Shown: positions 60,601 through 64,000, numbered from the stretch's first letter. The stretch: 64,000 nucleotides of DNA from Aquarana catesbeiana (GCF_042186555.1 NC_133325.1:667273639-667337638), one strand, 5' to 3'. The notes: generated from the sequence alone by a model not told the origin. Numbers and translations: made by a program.

Positions 60601-63559
60601 CAGTATGTTAACTGTCAGCACATGGAGCAGAATCTGACTGGGTTTGCACACAAATTAATGGTTTAATGGTCAACTAATGCAGCAAACCATGAGGCTAAAA
60701 ATTAGCAAAGCTCAAAAAAAGATACTTGAGCTGCTTTGCTGTGGTTTTCATACATAGGGCATATGCATATACATGACACCTGATGTTGCACAACTTAGTG
60801 GGAATGGGAGCCTAAAGTCCTCTTGTCAAGTACCCTGTGCTGGGAAAATTTTTTTCCTCAACAGAACTTGGGTTTTACTGTAAAAGCAACCCTGCCACTA
60901 TAGTAAAACACTGTCCTATTAAGCAGAAATCATCCCCTGAAGTCCACAGGCAAACCAACCCTTTTGGGATTGTCAATCTCTTTGGTCTCGCTTGGCTCTC
61001 ACTGGTTCCTCCTACTGACCTTCATGTCATTACTGGATATTCATGGCACAAAATAGTTTTTGTTTAATTGCTGCTAGCCTTTACTGCACAGCACCATCCA
61101 CTTTAAAACAAATATTTTTGCAGCTTTAACCAAAGCTTGTTGCTGCAAGGGTTTATTTTTGAGTTTTTGTGTTTTTAATCTAAGCTTGGGTTTTGTGAAT
61201 TCTCATTCCTCTTTGCTGATGTTTTCTAATGTTCATTATCATTACCAGCAAGAGAGGCGGCTGTTTACAAACTTCCATCGACAGCTTTTCTGCTGGCTGG
61301 ATAAGTGGGTGGAATTAACAATGGAGGACATTCGCAGGATGGAGGATCAAACAAAGAAAGAACTTGATGAGGTTTGTATTAACTGATCAGTAATCTTATT
61401 TCTCTAACAATTTAAAACATATCGAGTCTGTCCTGTGGTTCTCTTGTGTTTTGTCATTCCTTGAAATTAAAGCTCCACTTAAATTTTTTTTTTCCTATAA
61501 TCCCCTCCTGCACCTTCCAAAACCACGTTATAGTAGGATTTTAACGTGACTCTAAACCAAAGAGCATAATGTAATATGTTGCAGCTTACCATAATGTGAT
61601 GTTTGCATTTCTTTTCTTTTTTGAGGCCCTCTTTCTGTTTTATTTGCAGCTAGTGATCATGCCATTAACATGCATCCTGTCCTAGGGTGACCACACCCAC
61701 CCACAGAGCCAAATATCTTTGAGGGAACAGCGTCCTCACCCTAGACTTCTTTCCTTGCAGATATAGCAGATATAAAAAGGGCCTTCAATGGTATTTTGAC
61801 AGACCAAAGGAGATCAAATAAGAAAAAATCATTGTTAAGGTTTGCATACACTTTAAGTAATTTGAAAAGTGTCTCCTTTCTTTTTAAGGGACATCTAAAA
61901 ACTTTAATTATGCTTAAAGAAGAACCCCATCTTTCCACACACTTTACATACTTCGTTTGGGCCATTCTGACCCAAATGAACTATGTCCCTCACTAACCTG
62001 TGAGGCCGCTGGATGTGCGCGATAAACTATAGGTAGCTGCGGCTACTTACAGCATACAGCACTGTGTTTCTGATGCGAGCCAAGACTTCCTGTCTCATAC
62101 CTTGAACACAGAAGCATCTACCGCAGCAGCGCTCAGAGCAAGGGATGTGTTCTATTAATGAATACAAAGCTTCCTCTGGCTGAGTCAGAGAGGTGGGCTG
62201 ATGATGTCACAACCGCAGCCATTCAGAGTAAGCTTTATACCCACTGATAGAATACATTGCTTTTGTGTTTCAAGTACAAGACAAGAAGTCTTGGCTTTCA
62301 TCAGGAACACAGTGCAGTACGCTGTATGTAGTTGCAGCTGCATACAGTTTATACCGCACATCTAGCAGCCCCACAGGCTAGTAAGGGACATAGTTCATTT
62401 GAGCCAGGTTGGTAAAGTGTGTAGAAAGATGGCGTTCTTCTTTAAGCAGTACCCTGAAATATCAACCTTTTTGTTTTGTATTCCTCGAACAGTGGCCTTC
62501 TTGTACCCAATTTGTCCTTTTGGATACAGCCTTAAAGCTGTATATCTACAGTGTGATATCTAAGGCAGTTAGATTTATGGATGTTACTACTGTGGTACTT
62601 GCTGGAGAGAAAACTGCAGTGCAGAGATCTACCTGTTCCTACTTACTTTATTATGTGAATCTTCTTACTGCACTGATTGCTGCTCTCCTGCTGCTTCTTG
62701 AATTTTACCCTACCAGTCATCAGGGGGGGGCAGCCTGACTGACATGAGGAAGAAAGACCCTAGTCAGTGCAGAACATAGCATGGCAAGTCATTAATGGGA
62801 AAAAGATCATCTGCAGGGGGTTTATATGCAATGCTGGTTGTTAATCTTTTACCCTCTGATTGCCTTTATTTGGACTCAGCTTCCACAATTCAGATTCTCT
62901 TTAACAGGGGTATGTAGAGACACCTCTGTATTCTTTATTTTTCATTTTAGATTTTTGTCTTACTGAAATACCTTTAAGCCACCAAAATGTTTGCTTTCCT
63001 TTAAACTGTTTTATGTTCCACAGTGTTTCCTAATAGATGAAATACCTATTTTAAGAGCAAATATATTACAGTGGCGGTGTTTTCAGCTTCTTACACTGCA
63101 GAGGCCTCACTGTGATGCAGGCAGTATAATTACCCTTACAATTTTAGAAATGCTTATTGTATTATATAACTATGTACTGTATGCTGCTTTATGTCAGTTG
63201 AAACAAATAGGAAAGTGCTCTGGTGTAAGTTTTTATTTTTCTTCATTTTCCAACATATTACACTGTGTTGTACATTAAATACTGAAAGGTTGCAAATACA
63301 GACTCCAGATAAAAACAACCTTACACGCGTTAAATTACACCTAGACTCTGGCAACCTTCTCTTTCCATCAGTGCTCAGCAATTCAGTTATGAGAGTCATC
63401 ACCAATACAGAAAGCATTCTGTCACCTGTGGACATAAATCTACACTAATTATGATATACATTCTGTTTCTGATCAATTGCAACTGAACTAATGTGTCTGT
63501 TTTAACCTTAGATGAGAGAGAAGGACCCAGTGAAAGGAATGGTGGCAGCGGATGATTAG
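22480..63559 (+). CDS. PITPNA: Phosphatidylinositol transfer protein alpha, partial spliced CDS (9 exons)
   Basis: Class I PITP: a soluble cytosolic START-like lipid carrier that exchanges phosphatidylinositol and phosphatidylcholine between membranes and supplies PI for phosphoinositide synthesis and PLC signalling (family knowledge). Join: 22480-22625, 27199-27290, 27884-27891, 30947-31021, 41703-41786, 47361-47438, 50125-50235, 61249-61371, 63512-63559. This gives 254 codons plus TAG in one unbroken frame. With about 17 missing N-terminal residues the protein would be about 271 aa, close to the usual 270. In that numbering the family's key sites are visible: T58 and K60 (inositol contacts, in THKIYH), N89, C94 (PYCRT), the phosphorylatable S165 (KSIKTGRGP), the membrane-inserting W202-W203 (FKWWG) and E247 (RRMED). 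Each is one less than the mammalian number because one D of the mammalian EKDDGEKG is absent. The alpha rather than beta paralogue is supported by LQSKVPTFVRMLAPEGAL, SIKTGRGPL and the DPVKGM tail. The introns are large (up to about 11 kb) and full of repeats. Confidence 0.96.
22835..24375 (+). mobile_element. Tc1-like transposon, near full length but defective
   Basis: TA duplications at 22833-22834 and 24376-24377. The ends are CAGTGAGGGAAAAAGTATTT and its complement AATACCTTTTTCCCTCACTG. The inverted repeat extends inward (TTTGATCCCCTGCTGATTTT; GACAGAATAACAACAAAAAT at 22943 against ATTTTTGTTGTTATTCTGTC at 24249). 1541 bp, normal for Tc1. It lies in the intron after exon 22480-22625, in the gene's orientation. 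Confidence 0.95.
23200..24189 (+). pseudogene. Tc1-like transposase, inactivated
   Basis: ATG at 23200 (MAKTKELSKDVRDQIVDLHK), then a paired-type helix-turn-helix DNA-binding region (residues about 1-110) and a DDE domain. Damage: a deletion and frameshift near 23637 put the first catalytic Asp (SDETK, normal Tc1) out of frame, and a second shift near 23760 restores it at GQLHRIKGTMD. The second Asp block reads YDNNPKHMA where Tc1 has a DNDPKHTA type. In-frame stops TGA (24028-24030) and TAG (24043-24045) follow NPIENMWRELKI. The original stop is TAA at 24187-24189 after GFATKY. Confidence 0.92.
24437..24805. repeat. Unclassified interspersed repeat
   Basis: Contains inverted pieces with GTTTGCGAGTG, CTCGCAAAACGAG, and at the right ACTCGTTTTGATATGCGAGTG, then AATCCAAGGTTCCACTGTAT. 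GC-rich centre with GAGTG-TTCCGAGT repeats. Non-coding. Confidence 0.4.
24901..25282. repeat. Fold-back MITE (TTAGACTCCATTCACACCTGG termini)
   Basis: Left TTAGACTCCATTCACACCTG is an exact complement of the right end CAGGTGTGAATGGAGTCTAA. The inner GGCATTCCAGAATC faces GATTCCAGAACGCC, with the TGCGATTTTTGCC / GGCAAAATCACAT layer inside. About 380 bp. Confidence 0.85.
25283..26545. other. Non-coding intron, no gene seen
   Basis: 25290-25610 resembles the right part of the AAGTGGTTAA repeats (ends GGTCAGGAAGTGGTTAAAA). The rest is unassigned AT-rich intron. Confidence 0.45.
26546..26972. repeat. Fold-back MITE (TTATGCCGCGTACACACG termini)
   Basis: Left CCGCGTACACACGATCGGA pairs with right TCCGTGTGTACGCGG. 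Inside are more copies of the CACACGGTCGGAATTTCCGACAACA module in both orientations, so the element is a chain of palindromes. The relative at 31381-31817 has the same plan. Confidence 0.8.
27199..27290 (+). CDS. PITPNA: PITPNA coding exon (KVPTFVRM...PYCRT)
   Basis: 92 nt between acceptor GTACAG and donor GTGAGT. Its first base completes the Ser codon of the previous exon and its last base opens the Val codon of the next. It encodes the conserved APEGALNMHEKAWNAYPYCR block. N89 and C94 (mammalian N90 and C95) lie here; the Cys lies close to the bound lipid in the family. The intron on its 3' side is only 593 bp and leads to an 8-nt microexon. Confidence 0.96.
27884..27891 (+). CDS. PITPNA: PITPNA 8-nt microexon (V-I-T)
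   Basis: Eight bases, TAATTACA, lie between acceptor ATCAG and the strong donor GTAAGTACT, about 20 nt downstream of a T-rich tract. The previous exon ends with the single base G and the next begins exactly at AAT GAA TAC (NEY). Only insertion of these eight bases gives G|TA ATT ACA|AAT, that is V-I-T-N, which matches the family sequence CRTVITNEYM. Skipping it would shift the frame. The evidence is positional, compositional and by homology; no transcript was available. Confidence 0.9.
28088..29704 (-). mobile_element. Tc1-like transposon with long IR/DR ends, defective
   Basis: TA at 28086-28087 and 29705-29706; termini CAGTGGGGACGGAAAGTATT and its near complement. The terminal inverted repeats are about 210-225 bp. 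Each holds an outer and an inner copy of AAGTATTC-GACC (28108 and 28289 on the left; about 29500 and 29680 on the right). This is the IR/DR arrangement of Sleeping Beauty-type Tc1 elements. 1617 bp, antisense to PITPNA, in the intron between the microexon and the NEYMKEDF exon. Confidence 0.95.
28253..29308 (-). pseudogene. Tc1-like transposase, frameshifted
   Basis: The start ATG at 29306-29308 gives MRSKELPEELRDRIVARHRS, a paired-like DNA-binding domain that soon meets frameshifts and stops. The middle (28771-29046) is open and holds the first DDE Asp in ILWSDETKIELFGLNS. The 3' part (28253-28831) is open in another frame and holds the second Asp (QQDNDPKHTA) and Glu (SPDLNPIEHVW), ending GASTKYW. 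All motifs survive but not in one frame. Confidence 0.92.
29777..30062. repeat. Degenerate tandem array, about 45-bp unit
   Basis: AGTGACACCAC-GA-(A/G)C-(A/C)-GGG then a T-run recurs about six times with drift. It abuts the Tc1 element on the left and ends in a G run. Confidence 0.7.
30063..30946. other. Non-coding intron, no gene seen
   Basis: Intron immediately upstream of exon 30947-31021; A run at 30656-30674. Nothing coding recognised. Confidence 0.5.
30947..31021 (+). CDS. PITPNA: PITPNA coding exon (NEYMKEDF...)
   Basis: 75 nt, phase 0 to 0, between TTTCAG and GTAAGT. It encodes [20 protein letters not shown] followed by GMQDN. The IETWHKPD motif is invariant in class I PITPs. The intron that follows runs about 10.7 kb to the next exon and contains the large minisatellite. 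Confidence 0.96.
31381..31817. repeat. Fold-back MITE (TTATGCCCCCTACACACGG termini)
   Basis: Left TTATGCCCCCTACACACGGT and right CCGTGTGTACGGGGCATAA are complementary. Internal GTCGGAAATTCCGACCGTGT and TTTTCCGAC modules alternate in orientation. Related to 26546-26972. It sits inside another repeat whose left part (31266-31380, GCCTCATACACACAGACG) and right part (31818-32170) show GTTTTTAACGC-type blocks. Confidence 0.8.
32466..32553. repeat. (AT)n microsatellite, about 88 bp
   Basis: Uninterrupted TA/AT dinucleotides followed by a T run. The tyrosine/isoleucine frames across it are artefacts. Confidence 0.98.
32735..33100. repeat. Fold-back MITE (TTAGGCCTCATGCAC termini)
   Basis: Left TTAGGCCTCATGCACA pairs with right GTGCATGAGGCCTTAA; inner GCGTTTTTAC/AGCGTTTTTGG layers. 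Its ends resemble those of 5011-6198 (GCCTCATGCACA), but the interior differs. Confidence 0.75.
33346..33770. repeat. Fold-back MITE, TTTCACACTGGGG family
   Basis: TAAGGCCCTTTTCACACTGG at the left and complement of CCCAGTATGAAAGGGGTCTAAG at the right. Shares CCGCTAGCGG, GGGCAGGAGTGG and CCTGCCAGCGCACCGCTCC with 9116-9535. Confidence 0.8.
33771..34690. other. Non-coding intron, no gene seen
   Basis: Unassigned. 34340-34679 has minus-strand open frames without recognisable domains. Confidence 0.45.
34690..36330 (+). mobile_element. DIRS-like retroelement relic (extent uncertain)
   Basis: The core at 35360-35665 carries reverse transcriptase motifs typical of DIRS-type tyrosine-recombinase retroelements. 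Flanking sequence (GGACAGTCAGATTCGCAGAC upstream; GACCTGGGCCCCATGGTGGC downstream) looks like decayed coding sequence, but no tyrosine recombinase was recognised. Boundaries are estimates. It lies in the same intron as the minisatellite. Confidence 0.5.
35360..35665 (+). pseudogene. DIRS-like reverse transcriptase fragment
   Basis: Reading across frameshifts gives VLSWT-NP-, then IQDANLHISIYPPHQNFLRF, AIGDKPFQFVAPLFGLSYA and GYLDDF followed by a stop. These match the RT pattern D-Q-DAYLHIPI-P-HQ-FLRF, the F-F-LPFGL box and the catalytic Y-DD box (YLDD at about 35642-35653). Substitutions, stops and frameshifts make it dead. Confidence 0.6.
36331..37540. other. Non-coding, CpG-containing left flank of the minisatellite
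   Basis: 36870-37450 is more GC- and CpG-rich than its surroundings (GTTTGCCCGGTGGGCC, GCGGCCGCGTTGTGAC). Short frames on both strands overlap each other and carry no domain. A CAGACTGGG at about 36871 faces CCCAGTCTGGG at about 40868 beyond the array, which could be the ends of a carrier element. Confidence 0.35.
37543..40585. repeat. 3-kb minisatellite: 31-bp units then 29-bp units, about 97 copies
   Basis: The core unit is CCAGGCTGGACCCGCACCAC followed by CAGAGAGGGAG (31 bp). AGAGAGGGAG starts at 37659 and last at 40046, exactly 77 x 31 bp apart, so 78 units have no indel. Then 17 units end in CGGAAAGAG (29 bp), again exactly in register (40077 to 40570). Diverged AGAGAGAGTGCC units flank the left side. 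Variants occur in blocks: AAGCTGTACCCG, AGGCTGTACCCG, then GGACCCGCACC, a run of 15 GCAGCACC units (38364-38801), then GCACCACC again. The unit has no stop in any frame on either strand and its length is not a multiple of three. All six frames therefore run open for more than 1000 codons; none is a gene. It is inside a PITPNA intron. Confidence 0.97.
40801..40819. repeat. Poly(C) run
   Basis: 19 consecutive C just 3' of the minisatellite. A similar C run lies at 34934-34947. Confidence 0.95.
41025..41350. repeat. Direct repeat pair, about 70 bp, 260 bp apart
   Basis: GAATATCCAGCATGTGTGCT with TACTGTAC and ACAAGTAAATTCCACG at about 41023-41095 recurs, diverged, at about 41285-41353 (GAATATGCAGCATGTGTCCT, ACAAGCAAGTCC, TTCCACG). 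Unclassified. Confidence 0.55.
41353..41542. repeat. Small fold-back MITE
   Basis: GTTTTTCTATGCATCCTGATG and TATGGCTCCTCTGT at the left pair with AAAGAGGAGCCATAG and GACTGCATAGAAAAAC at the right. Confidence 0.75.
41703..41786 (+). CDS. PITPNA: PITPNA coding exon (VHKLEPDVW...)
   Basis: 84 nt, phase 0 to 0, acceptor CTGCAG and a weaker donor GTTGGT. It encodes 28 residues including VHKLEPDVWKNVEVV and the conserved IDIADRNQVLSK. IDIADR is a family hallmark. The GTTGGT donor departs from the GTRAGT form used by most other exons here. Confidence 0.95.
41984..42317. repeat. Fold-back MITE (TAAGGTTGGGTCACACTGG / AACCCAGCCTA)
   Basis: TAAGGTTGGGTCACACTGGT at the left pairs with AGTGTGAACCCAGCCTA at the right; GTGCGATT modules inside in both orientations. 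Related to 17077-17360. Confidence 0.75.
42318..42939. other. Non-coding intron, no gene seen
   Basis: Unassigned AT-rich intron between exons 41703-41786 and 47361-47438. Confidence 0.5.
42940..43850. repeat. Unclassified interspersed repeat
   Basis: AT-rich left part (GGCGCTCCCTTATGGGGGGT, TAAATACCATACGCAAAGGG) and a right end ACGCGTTTCGTCATCAAAGG. Frames in it (77 and 123 codons on opposite strands) have no recognised domain. Boundaries are estimates. Confidence 0.4.
44251..45552 (+). mobile_element. Tc1-like transposon, internally deleted
   Basis: TA at 44249-44250 and 45553-45554. The ends CAGCTGGTATAGAAATAATC and the complement of GATTCTTTTCTACTG are inverted, continuing as CACCCCTCTTTAAATAAATC against ATTTTAAAGAGAGGTG and TGCAGCCTGAAATGAAGACA against its complement. 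It is 1302 bp, shorter than a full element because the middle of the transposase is missing. The TA on its right is also the left TA of the next Tc1. Confidence 0.92.
44624..45348 (+). pseudogene. Tc1-like transposase, deleted and frameshifted
   Basis: The N-terminal part is recognisable across frames: MGGKALSKDLWDKIVDRHKS, then MPRSTVNSITKKWKVF, then RARRKLVREATKWLTATLKE. The motif FAKMHLEDSEATWKE and a DETKIELFGLNT-like stretch are seen near 45000-45100 but out of frame. From there the sequence jumps to RAQT-TPLKT, near the NPIE region, so the second catalytic Asp segment is deleted. The C-terminus is intact at 45166-45348 (NDLKTAVQKQSPSNSTELEQ, ending GGSTKY then TGA). Confidence 0.88.
45555..46727 (-). 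mobile_element. Tc1-like transposon of a second subfamily, internally deleted
   Basis: TA at 45553-45554 and 46728-46729; ends CAGCCATGGCCAAATGTTTT and the complement of AAAACTTTTGGCCACAGCTG. The inverted repeat continues through GACACAAATATTAGTTTTCA and CAAAGTCTGCTGC. Length 1173 bp. A long T run (45620-45655) lies near its left end. Its left TA is the right TA of the Tc1 at 44251-45552. Confidence 0.92.
45770..46250 (-). pseudogene. Tc1-like transposase remnant
   Basis: The open stretch 45812-46213 has TSARTVRRRLLEDGLVSRRA, KKPLLSRKNIRDRL, FCKRYREWTAEDW and IIFSDKSPFQLFG. The catalytic SDES of this Tc1 group reads SDKS. After VQRRKGQ the sequence jumps into the C-terminal SQDVAQKLI-type region near 45830 (in another frame), then CRGPEKEGSALQ. 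The second Asp and Glu segment is deleted. Confidence 0.85.
46908..47130. repeat. Degenerate G-rich tandem array, about 30-40-bp unit
   Basis: GGGGCAGAG-(A)CACTACTGTGGGGGG recurs six or seven times with drift (ACTACTGTGG, ATTACTGTGTGG). Followed by a TTTA/T-rich run at 47158-47185. Two overlapping frames of about 70 codons are artefacts. Confidence 0.75.
47361..47438 (+). CDS. PITPNA: PITPNA coding exon (DYKPEEDPAKF...)
   Basis: 78 nt, phase 0 to 0, acceptor TTTCAG and donor GTAATT. It encodes DYKPEEDPAKFKSIKTGRGP followed by LAPDWK, the regulatory loop. The Ser of KSIKTGRGP (165 here, 166 in mammals) is the described PKC phosphorylation site of PITP alpha. It lies downstream of the abutting pair of Tc1 relics. 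Confidence 0.96.
47645..48080. repeat. Fold-back repeat (AGTAAGTAAACCCTGATGGG ... GTTTACAACCCC)
   Basis: Contains an ATAATGGGCTAGTATGC / GCATACTAGCCCATTAT hairpin (47708-47743), TGGCACTTACCTGCAAGTCC, a CTAAACC...GGTTTAGGAG pair and the end GGGTTTACAACCCCTTTAA. Same plan as the GGAGTTCCACCC and GTGGTTCTAAA families. Starts about 210 bp after exon 47361-47438. Confidence 0.65.
48133..48805. mobile_element. Interspersed repeat, ...GAGGTGGTTAA family
   Basis: Begins CTTCCTTAACTGCCTCGCGC and ends ATTGAGGTGGTTAA. It shares ATCAAATACCACCAAAAGAA and GACAGCGCTGAAAGCTGAAA with 14553-15218. 48330-48510 is a degenerate tandem of a CAGTGCCACC-CAT module. Confidence 0.65.
48806..50124. other. Non-coding intron upstream of exon 50125-50235
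   Basis: No gene or clear repeat recognised. Several 60-73-codon frames on both strands overlap and have no domain. Confidence 0.45.
50125..50235 (+). CDS. PITPNA: PITPNA coding exon with the WW membrane-insertion loop
   Basis: 111 nt, phase 0 to 0, acceptor TTGCAG and donor GTGAGT. The second half, YKLVTIKFKWWGLQNKVESF, is almost identical to mammalian PITPs and contains the paired Trp that inserts into membranes. The first 14 residues (KTMGQRMDIPHMCC) diverge from the mammalian alpha and beta versions, which have KQEL or KKEL followed by a DCP-MCA motif. The divergence is in frame and borders are intact, so it reads as sequence change rather than pseudogenisation. Confidence 0.94.
50450..50760. 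repeat. Unclassified repeat with internal duplication
   Basis: GTCCGTAGTGAAAT and TGTATATCACTCTTGAAAGTG occur twice about 70-90 bp apart, a local tandem duplication of a diverged unit. Confidence 0.6.
50787..51235. repeat. Fold-back MITE (GGAGTTCCACCC family)
   Basis: TAAAGCGGAGTTCCACCC at the left pairs with GGGTGGAACTTCGCTTTAA at the right. AAAAGTCAGCAGCTACA/ATAGCTGCTGACTTTTAAT hairpin and GGTCCAGCGATGCGGGCGC are shared with 13028-13460. Overlapping 100- and 127-codon frames are rejected as genes. Confidence 0.8.
51900..52262. repeat. hAT-like repeat fragment
   Basis: Ends with AAAGAGCCACATCTGGCCCC then GGGCCACAGTTTGGAGACCC. This resembles the complement of the CAGGGGTCTCCAAACTGTGG-type termini of hAT non-autonomous elements. 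The centre holds a CACAGGTGGG-AGCAG-G tandem. The left end is not clear. Confidence 0.45.
52263..53537. other. Non-coding intron, no gene seen
   Basis: Unassigned AT-rich sequence. 53085-53360 has short GCGT-rich mirrored pieces (GTGCGCACTGCGTTCTC) but no defined ends. Confidence 0.45.
53538..53745. repeat. Small fold-back MITE (GGGCCCTATTCACACTTG / AGTGTGAATGGAGCC)
   Basis: Left CCCTATTCACACTTGT pairs with right ACAAGTGTGAATGGAG. TGCAACTT modules in both orientations inside. About 208 bp, a short member of the TTCACAC-ended set. Confidence 0.75.
53901..55303. mobile_element. Interspersed repeat, TTAACCACC...AAGTGGTTAA family
   Basis: Starts TTAACCACCTAATATA and ends GGCCGAAGTGGTTAA. It shares GAGGTGCTAGAATTATTGCTC, GTGATGTTTTAAA and a GCGCTTTACTTTTTT block with 7944-9633, so it is a copy of that family. 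No coding capacity. Confidence 0.6.
55304..56063. other. Non-coding intron
   Basis: 55400-55640 contains the TTTTCCAAAAAATTTGCAC, GCGCAAATATTGTATG and TTCTAAGTAATTTTCTAGC blocks of the AAGTGGTTAA repeats in inverted orientation. The rest is unassigned. Confidence 0.45.
56064..56505. repeat. Interspersed fold-back (TTAAAGTGGTTCTAAAGCC ... GAATCACTT)
   Basis: TTTAAAGTGGTTCTAAAGCC at the left faces GCTTTAGAATCACTT at the right. TTTTTGCACAGAGCAGAAAAG and TATAACAAG at the right end correspond to the GCTCTGTGCA block of 10238-10886. Confidence 0.6.
56634..57508. repeat. Large fold-back element, arms about 250 nt
   Basis: Arms 56634-56885 and about 57240-57508. GATTAACAAGTGCTG, ATATAAAGT, GAATTCCAATATTGG, AAAAAAAGTCCATAT and AAGAAAAGCCTTGTTGA in the left arm all reappear inverted, in order, in the right arm. 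The loop (56886-57239) is unrelated and non-coding. Confidence 0.85.
57885..58590 (-). repeat. Candidate 3' LTR of the gypsy relic (ends uncertain)
   Basis: On the minus strand a TATTTAAAG box (complement at 58378-58386) lies downstream of the chromodomain frame, and the region ends near a TGTCACG on the + strand at 57885. No second LTR was found in the window, so ends cannot be confirmed by comparison. An obvious polypurine tract was not seen. Confidence 0.45.
58600..58999 (-). pseudogene. Gypsy chromodomain and pol C-terminus fragment
   Basis: Open frame with GSKVIGPFAIKKEINSVAFE, SYKIHPVFHVSLLKPV, then a chromodomain: FEVEAILDCRKRGRQVQYLV, KCKGYSPEESSWEHANNVHA, LLREFFRKYPEK. These are the KIHPVFHVSLLK linker and the EVE-ILD/YLVKWKG/-ESSWEP pattern. 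Trp of WKG is Cys here. Out of frame with the integrase fragment by one shift near 59010. Confidence 0.88.
59026..59631 (-). pseudogene. Gypsy integrase core fragment
   Basis: Motifs in order: FIKEIVRLHGLLNSIVSDRE, FTSRFWRALCKALNIEV, SSAYHPQSNGKTERTNQNLE, WVALLPCAEFAYNNPVHATT, SPFWANYGFHPS, and KKYYDRRK. SDRE is the second Asp region (usually SDRG-Q-F) and HPQSNGKTER supplies the catalytic Glu. The first Asp region (D-I--LP) upstream of 59631 is broken by a frameshift. Confidence 0.9.
59770..59960 (-). pseudogene. Gypsy integrase zinc-binding (H2C2) fragment
   Basis: On the minus strand one reads FVPEGARLQVLKTFHEHQLA, then GHFGVHMTSEQM, and later SCTTCARNKRK. His-x-His (HEHQLAGH) and Cys-x-x-Cys (CTTC) form the HHCC finger that precedes the integrase core. 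Broken by a stop between the two halves. Confidence 0.7.
60241..61248. other. Non-coding intron upstream of exon 61249-61371
   Basis: No gene or repeat with clear ends recognised. Normal intron with a pyrimidine-poor branch region before the ACCAG acceptor. Confidence 0.5.
61249..61371 (+). CDS. PITPNA: PITPNA coding exon (QERRLFTNFHRQ...)
   Basis: 123 nt, phase 0 to 0, acceptor ACCAG and donor GTTTGT. It encodes 41 residues, beginning QERRLFTNFHRQLFCWLDKW and continuing through VELTMEDIRRMEDQTKKELDE. This is the C-terminal amphipathic helix region; E247 (mammalian E248) of RRMED is an inositol contact. The frame happens to stay open upstream into the intron, but the acceptor and homology set the start here. 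Confidence 0.96.
61911..62449. repeat. Large fold-back element, arms about 200 nt
   Basis: Left TGCTTAAAGAAGAACCCCAT, CCATCTTTCCACACACTTTAC, CAAATGAACTATGTCCCT, AGCACTGTGTTTCTGATG and GCCAAGACTTCCTGTC are all mirrored in the right arm (62245-62449; complement of CTTCTTTAAGCAG at its end). The loop is about 125 bp, around GAGTCAGAGAGGTGGGCTGA. In the last or penultimate PITPNA intron. Confidence 0.88.
62450..63511. other. Non-coding intron upstream of the terminal exon
   Basis: A 109-codon + frame (62409-62738) overlaps the fold-back end and has no domain. The rest is AT-rich intron. Confidence 0.5.
63512..63559 (+). CDS. PITPNA: PITPNA terminal coding exon with stop
   Basis: After acceptor CCTTAG the frame reads MREKDPVKGMVAADD and stops at TAG. 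The family tail is DPVKGM plus a short acidic end, the gate segment that closes the lipid cavity. It has one more Ala than the mammalian MTADD ending. Confidence 0.94.
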   Translation: MREKDPVKGMVAADD

Positions 63560-64000
63560 CACCAATGTATTGAGTTCAGTGAGTAGTCCTAATGTATTTT
63601 TGGAGGTTTTTGACTGAATAGGCATTTTATTTGTGCATAACGTATCTTAAAACCTATATGTGGCTTGTACAAATTTGGCCGCCATTTTAATAGTTGTGGG
63701 AACTAATGGGGTGGGAGCTAATATAGAACTGAAGATAGAACTTTTTTTTTTTTTTTTTTTTTTTTTATTGTGGACAGAGGTTAGACTTTTTTTCAGGGCT
63801 CTATTGCTCACTGCCCTCCCATCCCTTCCATTGGGAAGAGGCCTCACTCCTGTTCTGGAGACATGATAATTGATAGGAAATTTGTCAGAAAAACCCACCT
63901 CTGACTGTTGTCACTCGAAAACATAAGTGCCACACATTCTGTCTTTTGATCTTCATACAGTTGTCACTATGACTGTCCTCTTTTGGATATTTGCATTCAC
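63560..64000 (+). other. PITPNA: PITPNA 3' UTR and downstream sequence (runs off window)
   Basis: Sequence after the TAG. A GTGAGT about 20 nt downstream (63579-63584) could act as a donor for an intron in the UTR, but nothing else supports this. A pure T run of about 27 nt lies near 63741-63767. No AATAAA poly(A) signal was recognised before the window ends, so the transcript end is probably outside. Confidence 0.5.

Noticed and set aside
61159..61248. Upstream extension of the PITPNA exon at 61249
   Set aside because: The frame is open upstream, but homology starts at QERRLF and a good ACCAG acceptor sits exactly there; the extension is intron.
62409..62738. 109-codon plus-strand frame
   Set aside because: It starts in a fold-back arm and has no recognised domain or splice support.
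22480..63559. PITPNB instead of PITPNA
   Set aside because: LQSKVPTFVRMLAPEGAL, SIKTGRGPL and the DPVKGM tail match alpha. The single D in EKDGEKG is the one beta-like feature.

Overview
The window is vertebrate nuclear DNA, most likely from an anuran amphibian and probably a true frog (Ranidae). It holds one multi-exon vertebrate gene with large introns. Those introns are filled with decayed Tc1/mariner elements, fold-back MITEs, L2, Penelope-like, DIRS-like and Ty3/gypsy relics, and satellites. There is no operon structure, no bacterial gene and no CRISPR. The frog assignment is an inference from the gene and the repeat landscape.

The only host gene recognised is PITPNA (phosphatidylinositol transfer protein alpha), on the + strand. 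Nine coding exons can be placed exactly: 22480-22625, 27199-27290, 27884-27891 (an 8-nt microexon), 30947-31021, 41703-41786, 47361-47438, 50125-50235, 61249-61371 and 63512-63559. Each has AG/GT borders, and the phases join without a break into 254 codons ending in TAG. About 17 N-terminal residues (the first one or two coding exons) were not found. Positions 1-22479 are therefore read as intron or upstream sequence, and 63560-64000 as 3' UTR.

Layout: 1-22.4 kb holds mixed repeats, including a Penelope-like GIY-YIG relic inside a large inverted repeat (690-1411), a deleted Tc1 (2244-3006), many fold-back elements and an L2 LINE tail (about 19.5-20.4 kb). 22.5-31 kb holds the first four recognised exons plus two near full-length but broken Tc1 elements (22835-24375 and 28088-29704). 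31-41.7 kb is one large intron with fold-back MITEs, an (AT)n run, a DIRS-like reverse transcriptase relic and a 3-kb minisatellite of 31-bp and 29-bp units (about 37.5-40.6 kb). That minisatellite is open in all six reading frames. 41.7-50.2 kb holds three exons and two Tc1 relics that abut across one shared TA (44251-45552 and 45555-46727). 50.2-61.2 kb is an intron with fold-backs and an antisense chromodomain-type Ty3/gypsy relic (about 57.9-60.2 kb). 61.2-64 kb holds the last two coding exons.

No new biochemical system was found. The most interesting items are the 8-nt microexon, the stop-free minisatellite with strictly conserved unit phase, the abutting Tc1 pair, and several large palindromic elements.
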